A stretch of DNA of 64,000 nt from Candidatus Zixiibacteriota bacterium (GCA_036397555.1 DASWIS010000031.1:1-64000), one strand, 5' to 3'; shown: positions 7,438 to 17,077, counted from the first letter of the stretch. Translations and numbers: made by a program. The notes: generated from the sequence alone by a model not told the origin.

Positions 7438-8471
7438 CCCACCGAGCATCCGCGTTACTCCTCAGACTGTTGAGCGTTCCGATTATTGGCTTCGCATTCG
7501 CCGGATGCGGCGGCGATTCCGCGATGAGTCTGGAAACGACGATGGCGCATGTGCTGTCCACCGCCGGGCCATCTATCGTCCACATCCGAGCGGCCTACGT
7601 GAGGGCCAACGGTGAGCGTGAGACACGAGAGGGGATGGGTGTGATCCTCGAGGATGGCGATCTGCTCACGTTGGGAAGCCTCGTCGACTGCACGCACGGC
7701 GTCACGATTCTCTTCCAGGATGGTCGGCAATTGACCCAGGATGAGTTTGGCTTTGTGCGCACTGATCCGACCACGAATCTGTCGCTTGTGCGGTTGGGCA
7801 CGCCGACACCTGCCGGGGGTGTGGCGATCAGCGATGTGTCCGAGTCGCCGGTCGGACGGCTCGGCTTCGGGTTGTTTAACACGTACTACTCAAAGGGTCT
7901 GCTGGCGGACTTCGGGGTGCTTGGCCAGTCGCAGATCGGCGTCTACGACGCTCCCAACGAAGCACTCTGGACCGTCGAATCGACGCGCCGTCATTGGATA
8001 CCGGGCACGCCGCTGTTCGACCGCGACGGCTCTCTATTGGGTTTGGTCGAAGGCGTCATCGCGGATGCTGACGATGTTGCGTTGATCGTTCCCGCTGCGA
8101 CGTGTCGACGAGTGGCGGAGATGCTGATGTCGTCCGATGCCCCGCCGCGCGGGTGGCTTGGCATCGTGCCGACCGTGTCCGACGATACGGCGGCCACGCC
8201 CGATGAGTCGGGCGTGACTGTGGCCGAGTTGTTCGGTCAAGCGGCGGCGCGCACGGCCGGATTGCAGGCCGGCGACCACATCACGAGTTTTGACGACCAT
8301 CCGGTTCTCATATCCTGCGAACTCCGGCGTCTCGTGGCATCGTATGCCCCGGGGCGCACTGTGACCGTCGAGTGGCGGCGCGGCGATACGTTGCTATCCG
8401 CACCCGTCACGCTGGGCGCGATCCCGGTCGATCTCCCCGACGATCAGCGCTGTCGGCAACGCCCGCTGTAG
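7431..8471 (+). CDS. Catalytically inactive DegP/DegS-like PDZ lipoprotein
   Basis: A 346-residue protein. The signal peptide ends in a lipobox (AFAGC, Cys26), so it is probably an outer- or inner-membrane lipoprotein. Residues about 45-235 follow the trypsin-like S1C (HtrA) fold, and about 240-330 are a PDZ domain beginning RGWLGI. Aligned by eye to HtrA, all three catalytic positions are replaced: TNNHV becomes TLGSLV (His to Ser, near 83), TDLAL becomes TNLSL (Asp to Asn, 116), and the GNSGGP loop is PGTPLF (near 191-195). It is therefore likely a binding or sensor protein. It follows a sigma/anti-sigma pair, from which it is separated by the repeat. The start at 7431 has no clear ribosome site; ATG 7296 inside the repeat is an alternative. 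Confidence 0.75.
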   Translation: MRAHRASALLLRLLSVPIIGFAFAGCGGDSAMSLETTMAHVLSTAGPSIVHIRAAYVRANGERETREGMGVILEDGDLLTLGSLVDCTHGVTILFQDGRQLTQDEFGFVRTDPTTNLSLVRLGTPTPAGGVAISDVSESPVGRLGFGLFNTYYSKGLLADFGVLGQSQIGVYDAPNEALWTVESTRRHWIPGTPLFDRDGSLLGLVEGVIADADDVALIVPAATCRRVAEMLMSSDAPPRGWLGIVPTVSDDTAATPDESGVTVAELFGQAAARTAGLQAGDHITSFDDHPVLISCELRRLVASYAPGRTVTVEWRRGDTLLSAPVTLGAIPVDLPDDQRCRQRPL

Positions 8472-8570
8472 CGCGCGATCGTACTTCCCGCCTCAATCCG
8501 GATTGATTCACCAATTGCCGTCTCTATATTGGCTGTGGCGACGCGCCAGCGGCATGACCGGGAGGAGACG

Positions 8571-9260
8571 ATGCCGACACTGCAATTCTTGTCCCATTCC
8601 TGTTTCCGATTCGCGATCGGACAGACGACCCTGTTGATCGACCCGTTTTTTTCGGGCAATCCCAAGGCGCCGGCCGATGCCGCCAACATCAATCCGGACT
8701 ATATCCTCCTGACGCACGGCCACGGCGACCATCTCGGCGATGCCATCGCCATCGCCAAACGCGCGCGATCGACGATCATTGCTCCCAATGAGTTGGCGGT
8801 GTGGAGTCAGCGACAGGGTGTCAAGGCCCATCCGATGCACATCGGGGGCGGCTGGGACTTTCCATTCGGACGGGTGAAGTTGACCATTGCCCATCATGGT
8901 TCGGGAATTGGACCAGGGCCGAACGGTTGGGAGTATGCCGGTAATCCGTGCGGCTATCTGATCACAGCCGAGGGTAAAACGGTCTATCACGCGGGCGACA
9001 CGGCTCTGTTTTACGATATGAAACTCATCGGGGAGATGCATCCCATCGATGTCGCGCTGCTGCCGATCGGTGACAACTTTACGATGGGCGTTACCGATGC
9101 AATCAAGGCCGTGGAATTCTTGAAGCCGCGACGCGTTGTGCCCATGCACTATGACACTTTTGATCTCATCAAAGCCGACCCCGGTCGTTTCGCGGTTGGC
9201 GCCCGATCGCACGGATGCGAGCCGGTGATTCTGGCAATCGGCGAGTCGCTCGATTATTGA
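8571..9260 (+). CDS. UPF0173 metal-dependent hydrolase (metallo-beta-lactamase fold)
   Basis: A 229-residue protein of the UPF0173 family. Metal-binding motifs are visible: LLTHGHGDHLGD (HxHxDH), TIAHHGSG, VYHAGDTALF and PMHYDTF. Length and motif order match the family, whose physiological substrate is not known. GGAGGAGACG immediately precedes the ATG at 8571 and fixes the start. There is no signal peptide, so it is cytoplasmic. Confidence 0.93.
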   Translation: MPTLQFLSHSCFRFAIGQTTLLIDPFFSGNPKAPADAANINPDYILLTHGHGDHLGDAIAIAKRARSTIIAPNELAVWSQRQGVKAHPMHIGGGWDFPFGRVKLTIAHHGSGIGPGPNGWEYAGNPCGYLITAEGKTVYHAGDTALFYDMKLIGEMHPIDVALLPIGDNFTMGVTDAIKAVEFLKPRRVVPMHYDTFDLIKADPGRFAVGARSHGCEPVILAIGESLDY

Positions 9261-9340
9261 CCATGGCCGCAACCCGAAAGGATGGCTGACGCCTTCAGCG
9301 CACACAGGCACGAAAGCGTCAATGGCTGAGGATTCCACCG

Positions 9341-11779
9341 ATGAGCAGACTGAAAAAGGCCACATTGACCGCGCTGTTCGTACTGCTCGTGGTGCTGCCG
9401 TTGACCGCGTGGATTATCCTGAAGACCGCATTCACGGAGGAGCGCATTCTTGCGATGCTGACGCCGCGTTTGGAAGCAGCGCTCAACCGCCCGGTTCACA
9501 TCTCTCGCGCCGGAGTCGGCATATGGGGAGGCATCGGCATCTGGGTGGGTGACCTGACGGTCGCCAATGCGCCCGGATTCTCCGACGAGCCGCTGCTGGC
9601 TTTGCACCGATTCGACGTGAAGGCGCGGTTTTGGCCGCTGCTGGCGGGCCGGGTTGAGATCGACCGGCTGGAAGTTACGGCGCCCAGTCTCTTGTTGGAA
9701 CGATCCGCCGATGGCCACGTCAACTGGGCCAACCTCTTGTCCGATTCGGCGAAGTCCGACACACTGCCGTCGACCGGACAGCGAAGCATCGCCTCCGCGT
9801 TTTCATTTCGCCGCATTGTGCTCCAGGACGGTGTCGTGATGTATCACGACGATTCGACCGGTCTCGATTTCAGTCTGATTGGTCTTGGGATCGACGCGTC
9901 AATCGAACCGAATTCATCGCTGAGCGTTCTCGAATTCAAATCGGTCTCACTTCTGGACTCGGTTTATGTTCTCTATTCCGACACGGCTCAACCGGTGTCG
10001 GTGCGGTTTCCATCGGGGGCATTCCGATTGAACGCCGACGGCAACTGGAGTTGGGCCGATCAATCGGTCCGAGTCGATACCGCGTCATTGGCTTGGTTCG
10101 ACACAAAACTGGCGATGCGCGGGTCGATGCGTGTCCACCCGCAGGTCCGCGAGTTTCGCATCGCTGCCCATCTGACCCCGACATCGTTGGCACGATTGAC
10201 CGAGAGTTTCGCGACGCAGGTGCCTTCAGGGCCATGGCTGAACCTGGACGGTCAGGTGGAAGGATCGCTGACGGCCTCGGTCACGTGGCCCATCCCCGAA
10301 GGCACTGTGCCGGAGTGGGGGGCGGACGTATTGTTGACGGAATGTGTCTGGAAACCACCGCACAGCGGGGCCGCCATCACGATCCCGCGCATCGAAGTGC
10401 ACGGCGAGGAACGGACCCTCTCCTGGCGGGCGCCGAATGGACGAATCGACAACGGCAGCTTCTCCGTGATCGGTTCGATCGATCGGCTCTTCTCGGTTGA
10501 GCGCACGATCTCTGCGCGGCTGCGGATGGACGCACCGCTTGACGGGCTCGCCGATTTCGTCCCGGATACGATCCCCATCGCGCCGCGCGGACGGCTTCGT
10601 TGCGATGTCACGGCGTTTGGCGCGCTCATGCAGCCGGACCACTGGCGCCTGGCAGGCGACCTCTCACTTGATTCGGCGACAATCGTTGACACGGCGTGGA
10701 GCTTTGATTCTGTCGTTGTGTCGCTCGCCCTCGATTCGGACGGCGACAAGGCGACGCTGCGTCGATGCGACTGGTTGCTGGGCCGCTCGCGCGGGAACGC
10801 TTCGGGAGAGATCAGTGGACTGCTGGCGGCCGTCCGCACGCGTTTCGATTCTCCTGATGTGCTCCACGGCGCGATTGATTTCCAGAGTGGATTTTGCGAT
10901 GTCGATCAACTGCTCGGACCGTCGCCGCCGGAATCCGACTCGTTGGCGGCGATCGATTCGAGCGCATCTCCCGTCCCGGCGATTGCCCTTGGAGGGTCGA
11001 TCGACTGCGACACCATGGTCTACTCGGGGCTGACCGCGCGCAACGTCAGCGCCGACTACCAATACCAAAATCACATCCTGACGCTCGATCCGATTTATGC
11101 GCGAGTCCTCGGCGGGCGCATGCGTGGCACACTGAGTTGGAATGGACAAAACTGGGCGCAGCCGACATTCGTGACGACGATTCACGCCGATTCAGTTGCC
11201 GCCGACAGTTTGTTGTCGCGTTATTTTGACTGGGCCGGCGGGATCTTCGGCCAGGCGTCGTTGGAAGGGACATTCGCCGGCCGTGGGCGCTATGCCTCCC
11301 GGATTCTCCCGTCTCTGGCCGCCGATGGACGTGCCGAAATGCGCGAGGGACGATTGGAAGCATCGCCCATCCTGAACGCTGTTGGCGAGAAGCTCAATGT
11401 CGCGTTGCTGTCCGGCGCGAAACTGTTGCGCGATGTTCGCGTCCCGTTCCGCATTGTCGGCGGGCGAATCATCACCGACCCGTTGCGTTTCGCCGCCGGT
11501 GATGTCGCCTATGAGTGCATCGGATCGTTTGGATGGGACCGTACCCTGGACTATTCCGTCGCGGTCTCCGTACCCAAAGGGGGCGCCAGCAAAGGATTGG
11601 AGCTTCTCGACGGGATGCGCTTGGGTCTCGGTGGGACCGTCGCCCATCCGGTCGTACGGGTTGATGTGGCTCAGGCGGGCCAAAACATCGTCGAAAAGGC
11701 GCTGCAGCCGGCCAAAGACAGCGCATCGGCGACCCTCCGGCGCGCCCTCGATCAATTCATCAAACCCAAACGGCCATGA
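9341..11779 (+). CDS. AsmA family envelope protein
   Basis: An 812-residue protein with one N-terminal transmembrane helix (about residues 8-28). A long beta-rich periplasmic region follows, typical of AsmA/TamB-like bridge proteins. Near the N-terminus ERILAMLTPRLEAALNRPV and a following GxWGGIGIWVGDLTVAN match the AsmA start, and the C-terminal part (residues about 640-780) resembles the AsmA_2 region. Family members are linked to lipid transport and outer-membrane biogenesis. Its stop overlaps the start of the metallopeptidase gene by four bases, so it heads an operon with that gene and the LPS acyltransferase. Confidence 0.85.
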   Translation: MSRLKKATLTALFVLLVVLPLTAWIILKTAFTEERILAMLTPRLEAALNRPVHISRAGVGIWGGIGIWVGDLTVANAPGFSDEPLLALHRFDVKARFWPLLAGRVEIDRLEVTAPSLLLERSADGHVNWANLLSDSAKSDTLPSTGQRSIASAFSFRRIVLQDGVVMYHDDSTGLDFSLIGLGIDASIEPNSSLSVLEFKSVSLLDSVYVLYSDTAQPVSVRFPSGAFRLNADGNWSWADQSVRVDTASLAWFDTKLAMRGSMRVHPQVREFRIAAHLTPTSLARLTESFATQVPSGPWLNLDGQVEGSLTASVTWPIPEGTVPEWGADVLLTECVWKPPHSGAAITIPRIEVHGEERTLSWRAPNGRIDNGSFSVIGSIDRLFSVERTISARLRMDAPLDGLADFVPDTIPIAPRGRLRCDVTAFGALMQPDHWRLAGDLSLDSATIVDTAWSFDSVVVSLALDSDGDKATLRRCDWLLGRSRGNASGEISGLLAAVRTRFDSPDVLHGAIDFQSGFCDVDQLLGPSPPESDSLAAIDSSASPVPAIALGGSIDCDTMVYSGLTARNVSADYQYQNHILTLDPIYARVLGGRMRGTLSWNGQNWAQPTFVTTIHADSVAADSLLSRYFDWAGGIFGQASLEGTFAGRGRYASRILPSLAADGRAEMREGRLEASPILNAVGEKLNVALLSGAKLLRDVRVPFRIVGGRIITDPLRFAAGDVAYECIGSFGWDRTLDYSVAVSVPKGGASKGLELLDGMRLGLGGTVAHPVVRVDVAQAGQNIVEKALQPAKDSASATLRRALDQFIKPKRP

Positions 11780-12774
11780 GCGGACACCGACCGTCGCATG
11801 ATTCGAAAGTGCGTGTGCTGCGCACGGCATTCGCGATTGCCGTTGCCACGCTTTTGTGCGGTCGGATCGTCGACGCCGCGACCGTTCAATTCGTTGTCGT
11901 CGGTGCGGACCACGCATTGGCGCGCAATACCATCGACATCCTGGACGCGGCACATGAAGAAATGGCGCGACTCAGCGGTGTCGCGCTGCAAGACACGGTC
12001 GCCGTCGTCTATGTCTCTTCCGCGCAGTCGTTCGACTCGGTCGTCGGCGGACACTTCCCGGATTGGGGAGTCGCGGCCGCCGTGTCGCGGCAGAATCTGA
12101 TCGCCGTCCGCTCACCGGCCGAGCATCCGCTCGGGCGCGAACTGCGATCCATTCTGCGCCATGAGTTGGCGCACCTGCACCTGGACGCTATGACGCGCGG
12201 ATGGACAGTCCCGCGCTGGATGCACGAGGGCTATGCTCAGCAGTTTGGCCACGACTGGCGATTCGGCGATGACTGGACCGTCGCGCGGGCCGTACTGTCG
12301 GGGTCGATCCTGCCGTTGCGGGACATCGACGGCGTCAATTCCTTTCGAAGTGCGTCGGCGCAGTTGGCCTATGCCCAGTCGTATTTGGCGATGGGGTTCT
12401 ACCTGCATGCCTACGGGTGGCAAGGATTGCAACTGTTCACCGATGCCATTGCCGCCAATCAGAACTGGGACGAGGCGCTCCAGGCAGCGACGGGGATCGA
12501 CTACGCGGGATTCGAAGCCGAGTTCGACGACTACCTGCGTTCACGCTACAACTGGGCTGCGTTTTTGGGGGACACAGCCCTCCTGTGGATCGTACTGGTC
12601 GCCGCGTTCGTCATCCTCTATCTCTTCAAGCGGCGCAGCAGCCGGCGACGGCTCGCCGAGTGGGAGCGTCAGGAAGAATGGGCAGACTTGATACTCGGCT
12701 GGGACCGCGCTCTCCCGACGCGTGCGCCCGACAATCCCTCCCATCCTCCCCGTCGACAGTGCGCGCTAATCTGA
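11776..12774 (+). CDS. Peptidase MA-like gluzincin, membrane-anchored
   Basis: A 332-residue protein with an N-terminal signal peptide, a zinc-protease core with the HExxH motif RHELAHLHLD (about residue 130-139) and a downstream glutamate in WMHEGYAQQF. The C-terminal transmembrane helix lies near residues 265-285, followed by a basic cytoplasmic tail. It resembles the peptidase MA family. The substrate is unknown. It lies between AsmA and the LPS acyltransferase with overlaps on both sides (4 bp and 16 bp), suggesting an envelope maintenance role (inference). Confidence 0.8.
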   Translation: MSGHRPSHDSKVRVLRTAFAIAVATLLCGRIVDAATVQFVVVGADHALARNTIDILDAAHEEMARLSGVALQDTVAVVYVSSAQSFDSVVGGHFPDWGVAAAVSRQNLIAVRSPAEHPLGRELRSILRHELAHLHLDAMTRGWTVPRWMHEGYAQQFGHDWRFGDDWTVARAVLSGSILPLRDIDGVNSFRSASAQLAYAQSYLAMGFYLHAYGWQGLQLFTDAIAANQNWDEALQAATGIDYAGFEAEFDDYLRSRYNWAAFLGDTALLWIVLVAAFVILYLFKRRSSRRRLAEWERQEEWADLILGWDRALPTRAPDNPSHPPRRQCALI

Positions 12775-13643
12775 AACACAGATTGGAATTTGCGGCAGTC
12801 TGGCTGCTGTGGCGGCTGGCCAATGCTCTTCCGGTCGGATTGTCCGATTGCGCCGGACGAGGCGTCGGACGTTTGGTGGGCATCCTCTGGCGCGCGCGCC
12901 GTCACATTGCCCAACACAACCTGTCGCGGGCATTCCCCGATCTGTCACGTCAGGAAACCAGCCGGATCGCGCGCGCGGCATTCGCCAATGTCGGCCAGAC
13001 GGTGTTCGAGGTCCTACGTTTCGGTCGCAACAGCACCGAGCGAATCATCGATTCGGTGGAAGTCGAAGTTGATGGTCTCAAACATCTGGAACAGGCCGCC
13101 GACAACGGCCGGGGTGCACTCCTGATGTCGGCGCACCTCGGCAACTGGGAGCTGCTCGGGGCCTGGGCAAGCAGTCGCGGGTACGCGCTCGACATTGTCG
13201 TCAAGCCGATGCGCAATCCATTGACCGATGCATTGTACAATGCGCAGCGCAGCGCACACGACATCGGTTTGATCCGCACGCAGGTCGGCACACTGGGTAT
13301 CGCGCGCGCACTGGGCGCCAAGCGCTTTGTTGCGCTGCTGGCCGACCAGTACGCCGGACGCGAGGGGGTCGCCGTGGAATTCTTCGGCCGATCCGTTTCC
13401 ACTCCACGCGGACCGGCCGCACTGGCGCTGCGCTTTGGTTGTCCCATCCTCACCGGGGTTCTGGTGCGAAGACCGCACAGACCGTATCTCGCCGTGATCG
13501 ACCCAGCGATACCCGTGACGCGCACCGGAGACGAAACGCACGATGTCACGGCACTGACGCAGGCATTTACCGCGCGGATCGAGTCGTACGTTCGGCGTTG
13601 GCCCGAGCAGTGGTTATGGACGCACCGCCGGTGGCGCGATTAG
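12759..13643 (+). CDS. Lysophospholipid/lipid A acyltransferase (LpxL/HtrB family)
   Basis: A 294-residue LpxL-like protein. Features are an N-terminal hydrophobic segment (AVWLLWRLANALPVGL), the catalytic HxxxxE motif in SAHLGNWELLG, and the VALLADQYAGREGVAVEFFG and PRGPAALALRFGCP regions. The family adds secondary acyl chains to lipid A at the inner membrane. The GTG at 12759 overlaps the upstream gene by 16 bp and gives a family-typical length. The downstream heptosyltransferase gene starts 3 bp after its stop, consistent with an LPS assembly operon. Confidence 0.9.
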   Translation: MRANLKHRLEFAAVWLLWRLANALPVGLSDCAGRGVGRLVGILWRARRHIAQHNLSRAFPDLSRQETSRIARAAFANVGQTVFEVLRFGRNSTERIIDSVEVEVDGLKHLEQAADNGRGALLMSAHLGNWELLGAWASSRGYALDIVVKPMRNPLTDALYNAQRSAHDIGLIRTQVGTLGIARALGAKRFVALLADQYAGREGVAVEFFGRSVSTPRGPAALALRFGCPILTGVLVRRPHRPYLAVIDPAIPVTRTGDETHDVTALTQAFTARIESYVRRWPEQWLWTHRRWRD

Positions 13644-13645
13644 CG

Positions 13646-14704
13646 ATGTCACAGTCGATTCTCGTGCGTGCGCCCAATTGGCTAGGCGATACGGTGTTGG
13701 CTCTGCCGTTTCTGGCCTCGTTGAAAGCCACTGCGCCGGAGTCACGCGTAACCTGTCTGTGCCGTCCCGACTTGGCCCCGCTCTTGAGCCGTGCCGTGGG
13801 AATCGACGGCGTTTTGCCATTGGACGAAACACACGGCGCGCGGGGCTGGAGGTCGCTCCAGCGGAACGCTAAGCGACTCAGGGCACACCGCTTTCATTTG
13901 GGGTTCTGCCTGCCGCCGTCGTTCGGCGCAGCATTTATGCTCTGGCGCGCCGGCGTCAAACGGCGGATCGGATACGCCTCCGACCATCGTCGCCTCTTTC
14001 TGACCGAATCGCGCCCGTATCTGCCCAACGGCAGGCGCGCGCATCGCGTCGAGGGGTATCTGGCATTGTTGGAATGCGTTTGGCGCAATCCGACGCAAAT
14101 CAGTCAGGTGACGTTCGACCCCGGGGACGAGTCACGGCGTGATGCCGTTTCTCTCTTACGGCAGTGTGGCGTGCCCACGGGCCCCGCGATACTCGCGATC
14201 GGGCCGGGATCGGCGCAGCCGAGCCGCATCTGGTTTACCGAACGATATCGAGCCATTGCATTACGCTGGCTGGACAGCAGGGCCGGTGTTGTCATCGCAC
14301 TCGGCTCGCACTCTGAGCAAGACCTGTGCGCACGCGCACTGAGCGGATTGGATACTTCGCGCGCATTCACACTGGCAGGGCGCGCCTCGATTCTCCAGAC
14401 CACGGCGATACTGGAGAAGGCGCGCGTGTACCTGGGGAACGATTCCGGTCTGGCCCACCTGGCGGCGGCGGTTGGAGCGCCGACTGTGGTGATCTCCGGT
14501 CCAGGCGATCCCAACGAGGTCGAGCCACGGGGCCGGACCGTGCTCAGTGTCAAGGAAGAGGTCTTTTGCGCCCCGTGTTATCGTGGGCACTGTTGGCGAA
14601 CGGATCACCCGTTAGAGTGCCTCGACAAAGTCACGACTGAAGAAGTCTGGCACCAGATTGACGGAATGTCCCAACAGACTCCCGATCCCCGGTCGCGCCA
14701 CTGA
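13646..14704 (+). CDS. waaF: ADP-heptose:LPS heptosyltransferase (GT9)
   Basis: A 352-residue GT9 family protein. The N-terminal motif ILVRAPNWLGDTVLALPFL is close to WaaF (heptosyltransferase II). C-terminal donor-binding motifs are AIGPGSAQPSRIW and YLGNDSGLAHLAAAVGAP. It transfers L-glycero-D-manno-heptose to the LPS inner core. It starts 3 bp after the acyltransferase gene. The heptose kinase and adenylyltransferase genes lie 2.4 kb downstream. The assignment to II rather than I or III is by motif resemblance only. Confidence 0.88.
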   Translation: MSQSILVRAPNWLGDTVLALPFLASLKATAPESRVTCLCRPDLAPLLSRAVGIDGVLPLDETHGARGWRSLQRNAKRLRAHRFHLGFCLPPSFGAAFMLWRAGVKRRIGYASDHRRLFLTESRPYLPNGRRAHRVEGYLALLECVWRNPTQISQVTFDPGDESRRDAVSLLRQCGVPTGPAILAIGPGSAQPSRIWFTERYRAIALRWLDSRAGVVIALGSHSEQDLCARALSGLDTSRAFTLAGRASILQTTAILEKARVYLGNDSGLAHLAAAVGAPTVVISGPGDPNEVEPRGRTVLSVKEEVFCAPCYRGHCWRTDHPLECLDKVTTEEVWHQIDGMSQQTPDPRSRH

Positions 14705-14851
14705 TAGTACTGGCGCACAATGACTTAAGCGACCGTTGGGAGCATCGGTATGATTCACCCCCGTCAGGACAAGTGCAACTCCGACAGCACGTTTGCGTAC
14801 ACAACACCCGGTGGCGACGTTCCTGCGAAGCCCCCAGAGAGGCAATCGTCC

Positions 14852-16663
14852 ATGCGGATGTGTTATCACTTTTCCTTCGGTAGACCAGCAATTCGGACCG
14901 GAATCGCCATGCTGGGACTGGTCGTAATGTCGGCATGGTCCGGCATGAACGTCTCACAGGCCCAGACGGTCATTTCGATTCGTGGTTTGAATGAACACGA
15001 TTTTGGAGAGACGTCCTTTGTGATACTCAAGGACACGGATGTCCGGATCAGGGCCGTGGGCGCCGAGACATCCCAGCGCGGCCGGTTGTTCTCTTACCCG
15101 TGGCTCCTCAACGCCGACACGCGTGATGTGGTCTGGACGATGCAGGATGAAGTCACCGAGCCGGTGAAGGGCTCCGACTGGCTGCGTGAATGTTCCGACC
15201 GGTTGCATTTACGCAAGGGAAACTACGAGATGTACTATTATGCGGGCTCGCCATACTACTTCGATGGCGAATTCGATTCCGGGCATGATCTCTCCGAGTT
15301 CTTCGAGAAGTTCGGTGAGCGAATCCAGGAGTGGACCCAGTGGGCCATGGACGGGAATCACAAGGAGCTGCGCCGATTGGCGCGTGAATATGAAGTGACC
15401 CTCGAGTGTCCGGCCGACGCCATACGCGAAGGCGGTGGCCGCACAATACGGGTCCCCGCAATCGATTTGTCTGAACCGGACAATGACAGCTATGAACGGG
15501 TCCGCTTCGCCGTCAGCACCGACATAAGCGTCGAGATCTACGCGATCGGCGAGTATTGGGGTTCGTCGGGAGAACTGGTCGACAAGGGCTGGATCGCCGA
15601 CGCCGCCAGCGGACGAATCGTTTGGGAGATGACCGACGACAACACGGACCGCGCGGGCGGCGCCGAAAAAAACCGACGTTTTCGCGGGCAGGTGCGGTTG
15701 CCACAAGGCGAGTATGTCGCTTACTATATCACCGATGACTCGCATACCGCGGACGACTGGAACTCGCCTCCGCCGCACGATCCCCACGGCTGGGGCCTGC
15801 GCATCTTTCCGGTGAGCCAGTCGGATCGTGCGAGTATCACACGCGTGGCGGATCGACCCGATGCGACGGCGCTCGTCAGACTGACCGGGGTCGGTGACAA
15901 TGAATTGCTCAGCGAGGCCTTCCGTCTTGAGAAGGAGAGCCGTCTGCGCGTGTATGCGCTCGGCGAGTACGACCGATTCAGCGATTGTATGGCCGACTAC
16001 GCATGGCTGAAAAGCGGGGACGACGGACAGAAAATCTGGGTGATGAGCGGATCCAACACGCTGCCGGCGGGCGGCGCGGACAAGAACAGAATGTTCGACG
16101 GCGTTGTTGATCTTTCACCCGGCGAGTATGTGCTCTACTACGTCACCGACGGTTCCCACTCGTATGCCGACGGTTGGAACTCCTCACCGCCGTTCGATCA
16201 GCGCGCGTACGGTGTCTCTGTCTACGCGGGAGAGACCGACTTCGACCCCGTGGTTTTCCAGCGCGTTGACCAGCGCGACGTACGAGAACGCAATGCCATC
16301 GTGTCGATCGTATCGTCGCAAGACGACAGCGAACTGAGCCGGCGCTTCACGCTCACCACGCCCACGCGCGTGCGCATCCACGCCGTCGGCGAGGGCGACC
16401 GCAACGGAATGTACGATTATGGCTGGATCGAAGACCTCGACGCCGACGACGTGGTCTGGGAGATGACCTACCGCAAGACATCCCATGCCGGGGGCGCGGA
16501 CAAGAACCGCCTCGTTGATCAGGTGATCCTGCTGGACAAGGGGGAGTACGCTGTCTACTACGTGACCGACGGATCACATCATCTGGGCGATTGGAATTCC
16601 GATCCGCCGGAAGATCCAACCATGTGGGGAATCATCATCACGCGGGCGGGCGACGGTGAGTGA
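14852..16663 (+). CDS. Secreted protein with four tandem copies of an unrecognised domain
   Basis: A 603-residue protein with a signal peptide (residues about 15-38). Four repeats of roughly 105-120 residues follow, at about nucleotides 14960-15270 (degenerate), 15480-15815, 15865-16235 and 16295-16655. The repeat pattern, reading across, is RVRIxAxGEGD...YxWI, DxxVWEM, AGGADKNR, LxxGEYVxYYVTDGSH, DWNSxPPxDP and a final WGIxI. I do not recognise the family. The beta-rich, aromatic and acidic character suggests an extracellular binding domain (inference). The ATG at 14852 follows AGAGAGG and is preferred over ATG 14750. It is flanked by LPS genes but has its own 147-bp upstream gap. Confidence 0.75.
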   Translation: MRMCYHFSFGRPAIRTGIAMLGLVVMSAWSGMNVSQAQTVISIRGLNEHDFGETSFVILKDTDVRIRAVGAETSQRGRLFSYPWLLNADTRDVVWTMQDEVTEPVKGSDWLRECSDRLHLRKGNYEMYYYAGSPYYFDGEFDSGHDLSEFFEKFGERIQEWTQWAMDGNHKELRRLAREYEVTLECPADAIREGGGRTIRVPAIDLSEPDNDSYERVRFAVSTDISVEIYAIGEYWGSSGELVDKGWIADAASGRIVWEMTDDNTDRAGGAEKNRRFRGQVRLPQGEYVAYYITDDSHTADDWNSPPPHDPHGWGLRIFPVSQSDRASITRVADRPDATALVRLTGVGDNELLSEAFRLEKESRLRVYALGEYDRFSDCMADYAWLKSGDDGQKIWVMSGSNTLPAGGADKNRMFDGVVDLSPGEYVLYYVTDGSHSYADGWNSSPPFDQRAYGVSVYAGETDFDPVVFQRVDQRDVRERNAIVSIVSSQDDSELSRRFTLTTPTRVRIHAVGEGDRNGMYDYGWIEDLDADDVVWEMTYRKTSHAGGADKNRLVDQVILLDKGEYAVYYVTDGSHHLGDWNSDPPEDPTMWGIIITRAGDGE

Positions 16664-16665
16664 TG

Positions 16666-16986
16666 TCATGCATTCGGCGTACCCTCGCGCGCGGGCGACG
16701 ACTGAAACCCGATATTCTTCTCGTCGGCGCCCGCCAGTTTGATTTGTCCGTGCGACGACTCGAACTTCTTGATGTTATCTTCCAGTGCCTTGTGCAACAT
16801 TTTTGCGTGGGCCGGGGTCATAATAATGCGGGCGTACACTTTCGTCCGCCGCGCTCCGGGCGTGACACGGGCGAAGTCGATGACAAATTCCTGCGGTGAA
16901 TGGACGATCATCGCCATATTCGAGTAAATCCCCTCTGCCTCGGACTCGCCCACCTCAAGGTTGATCTGCTGTTGACGCACCTGCAC
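16666..16986 (-). CDS. DUF3467 domain protein
   Basis: A 106-residue protein of the DUF3467 family. Visible motifs are IYSNMAMIVHSPQEFVIDFA near the start, followed by KVYARIIMTPAHAKMLHKAL and LEDNIKKFES. Function is not established. The GTG start at 16986 is fixed by AGGAGG seven bases upstream. The gene converges on the four-repeat protein with two bases between their stops, and diverges from the heptose kinase gene. Confidence 0.88.
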   Translation of the reverse strand: MQVRQQQINLEVGESEAEGIYSNMAMIVHSPQEFVIDFARVTPGARRTKVYARIIMTPAHAKMLHKALEDNIKKFESSHGQIKLAGADEKNIGFQSSPAREGTPNA

Positions 16987-17077
16987 GGTAATTCCTCCTT
17001 GTCTAAATCACGGTCCACGGTATACCATCGCCTCAGGAAAGTCAATCGGCCCCGCCGGGCGTTCCGTGCAGACTGAC

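Noticed and set aside
12417-12758. Long N-terminal extension of the LPS acyltransferase
   Set aside because: The sequence is the shifted frame of the metallopeptidase gene; family homology begins after the GTG at 12759.
16666-16986. Plus-strand 79-codon frame opposite the DUF3467 gene
   Set aside because: No homology and no ribosome site; the minus-strand product has clear DUF3467 motifs and AGGAGG before its start.
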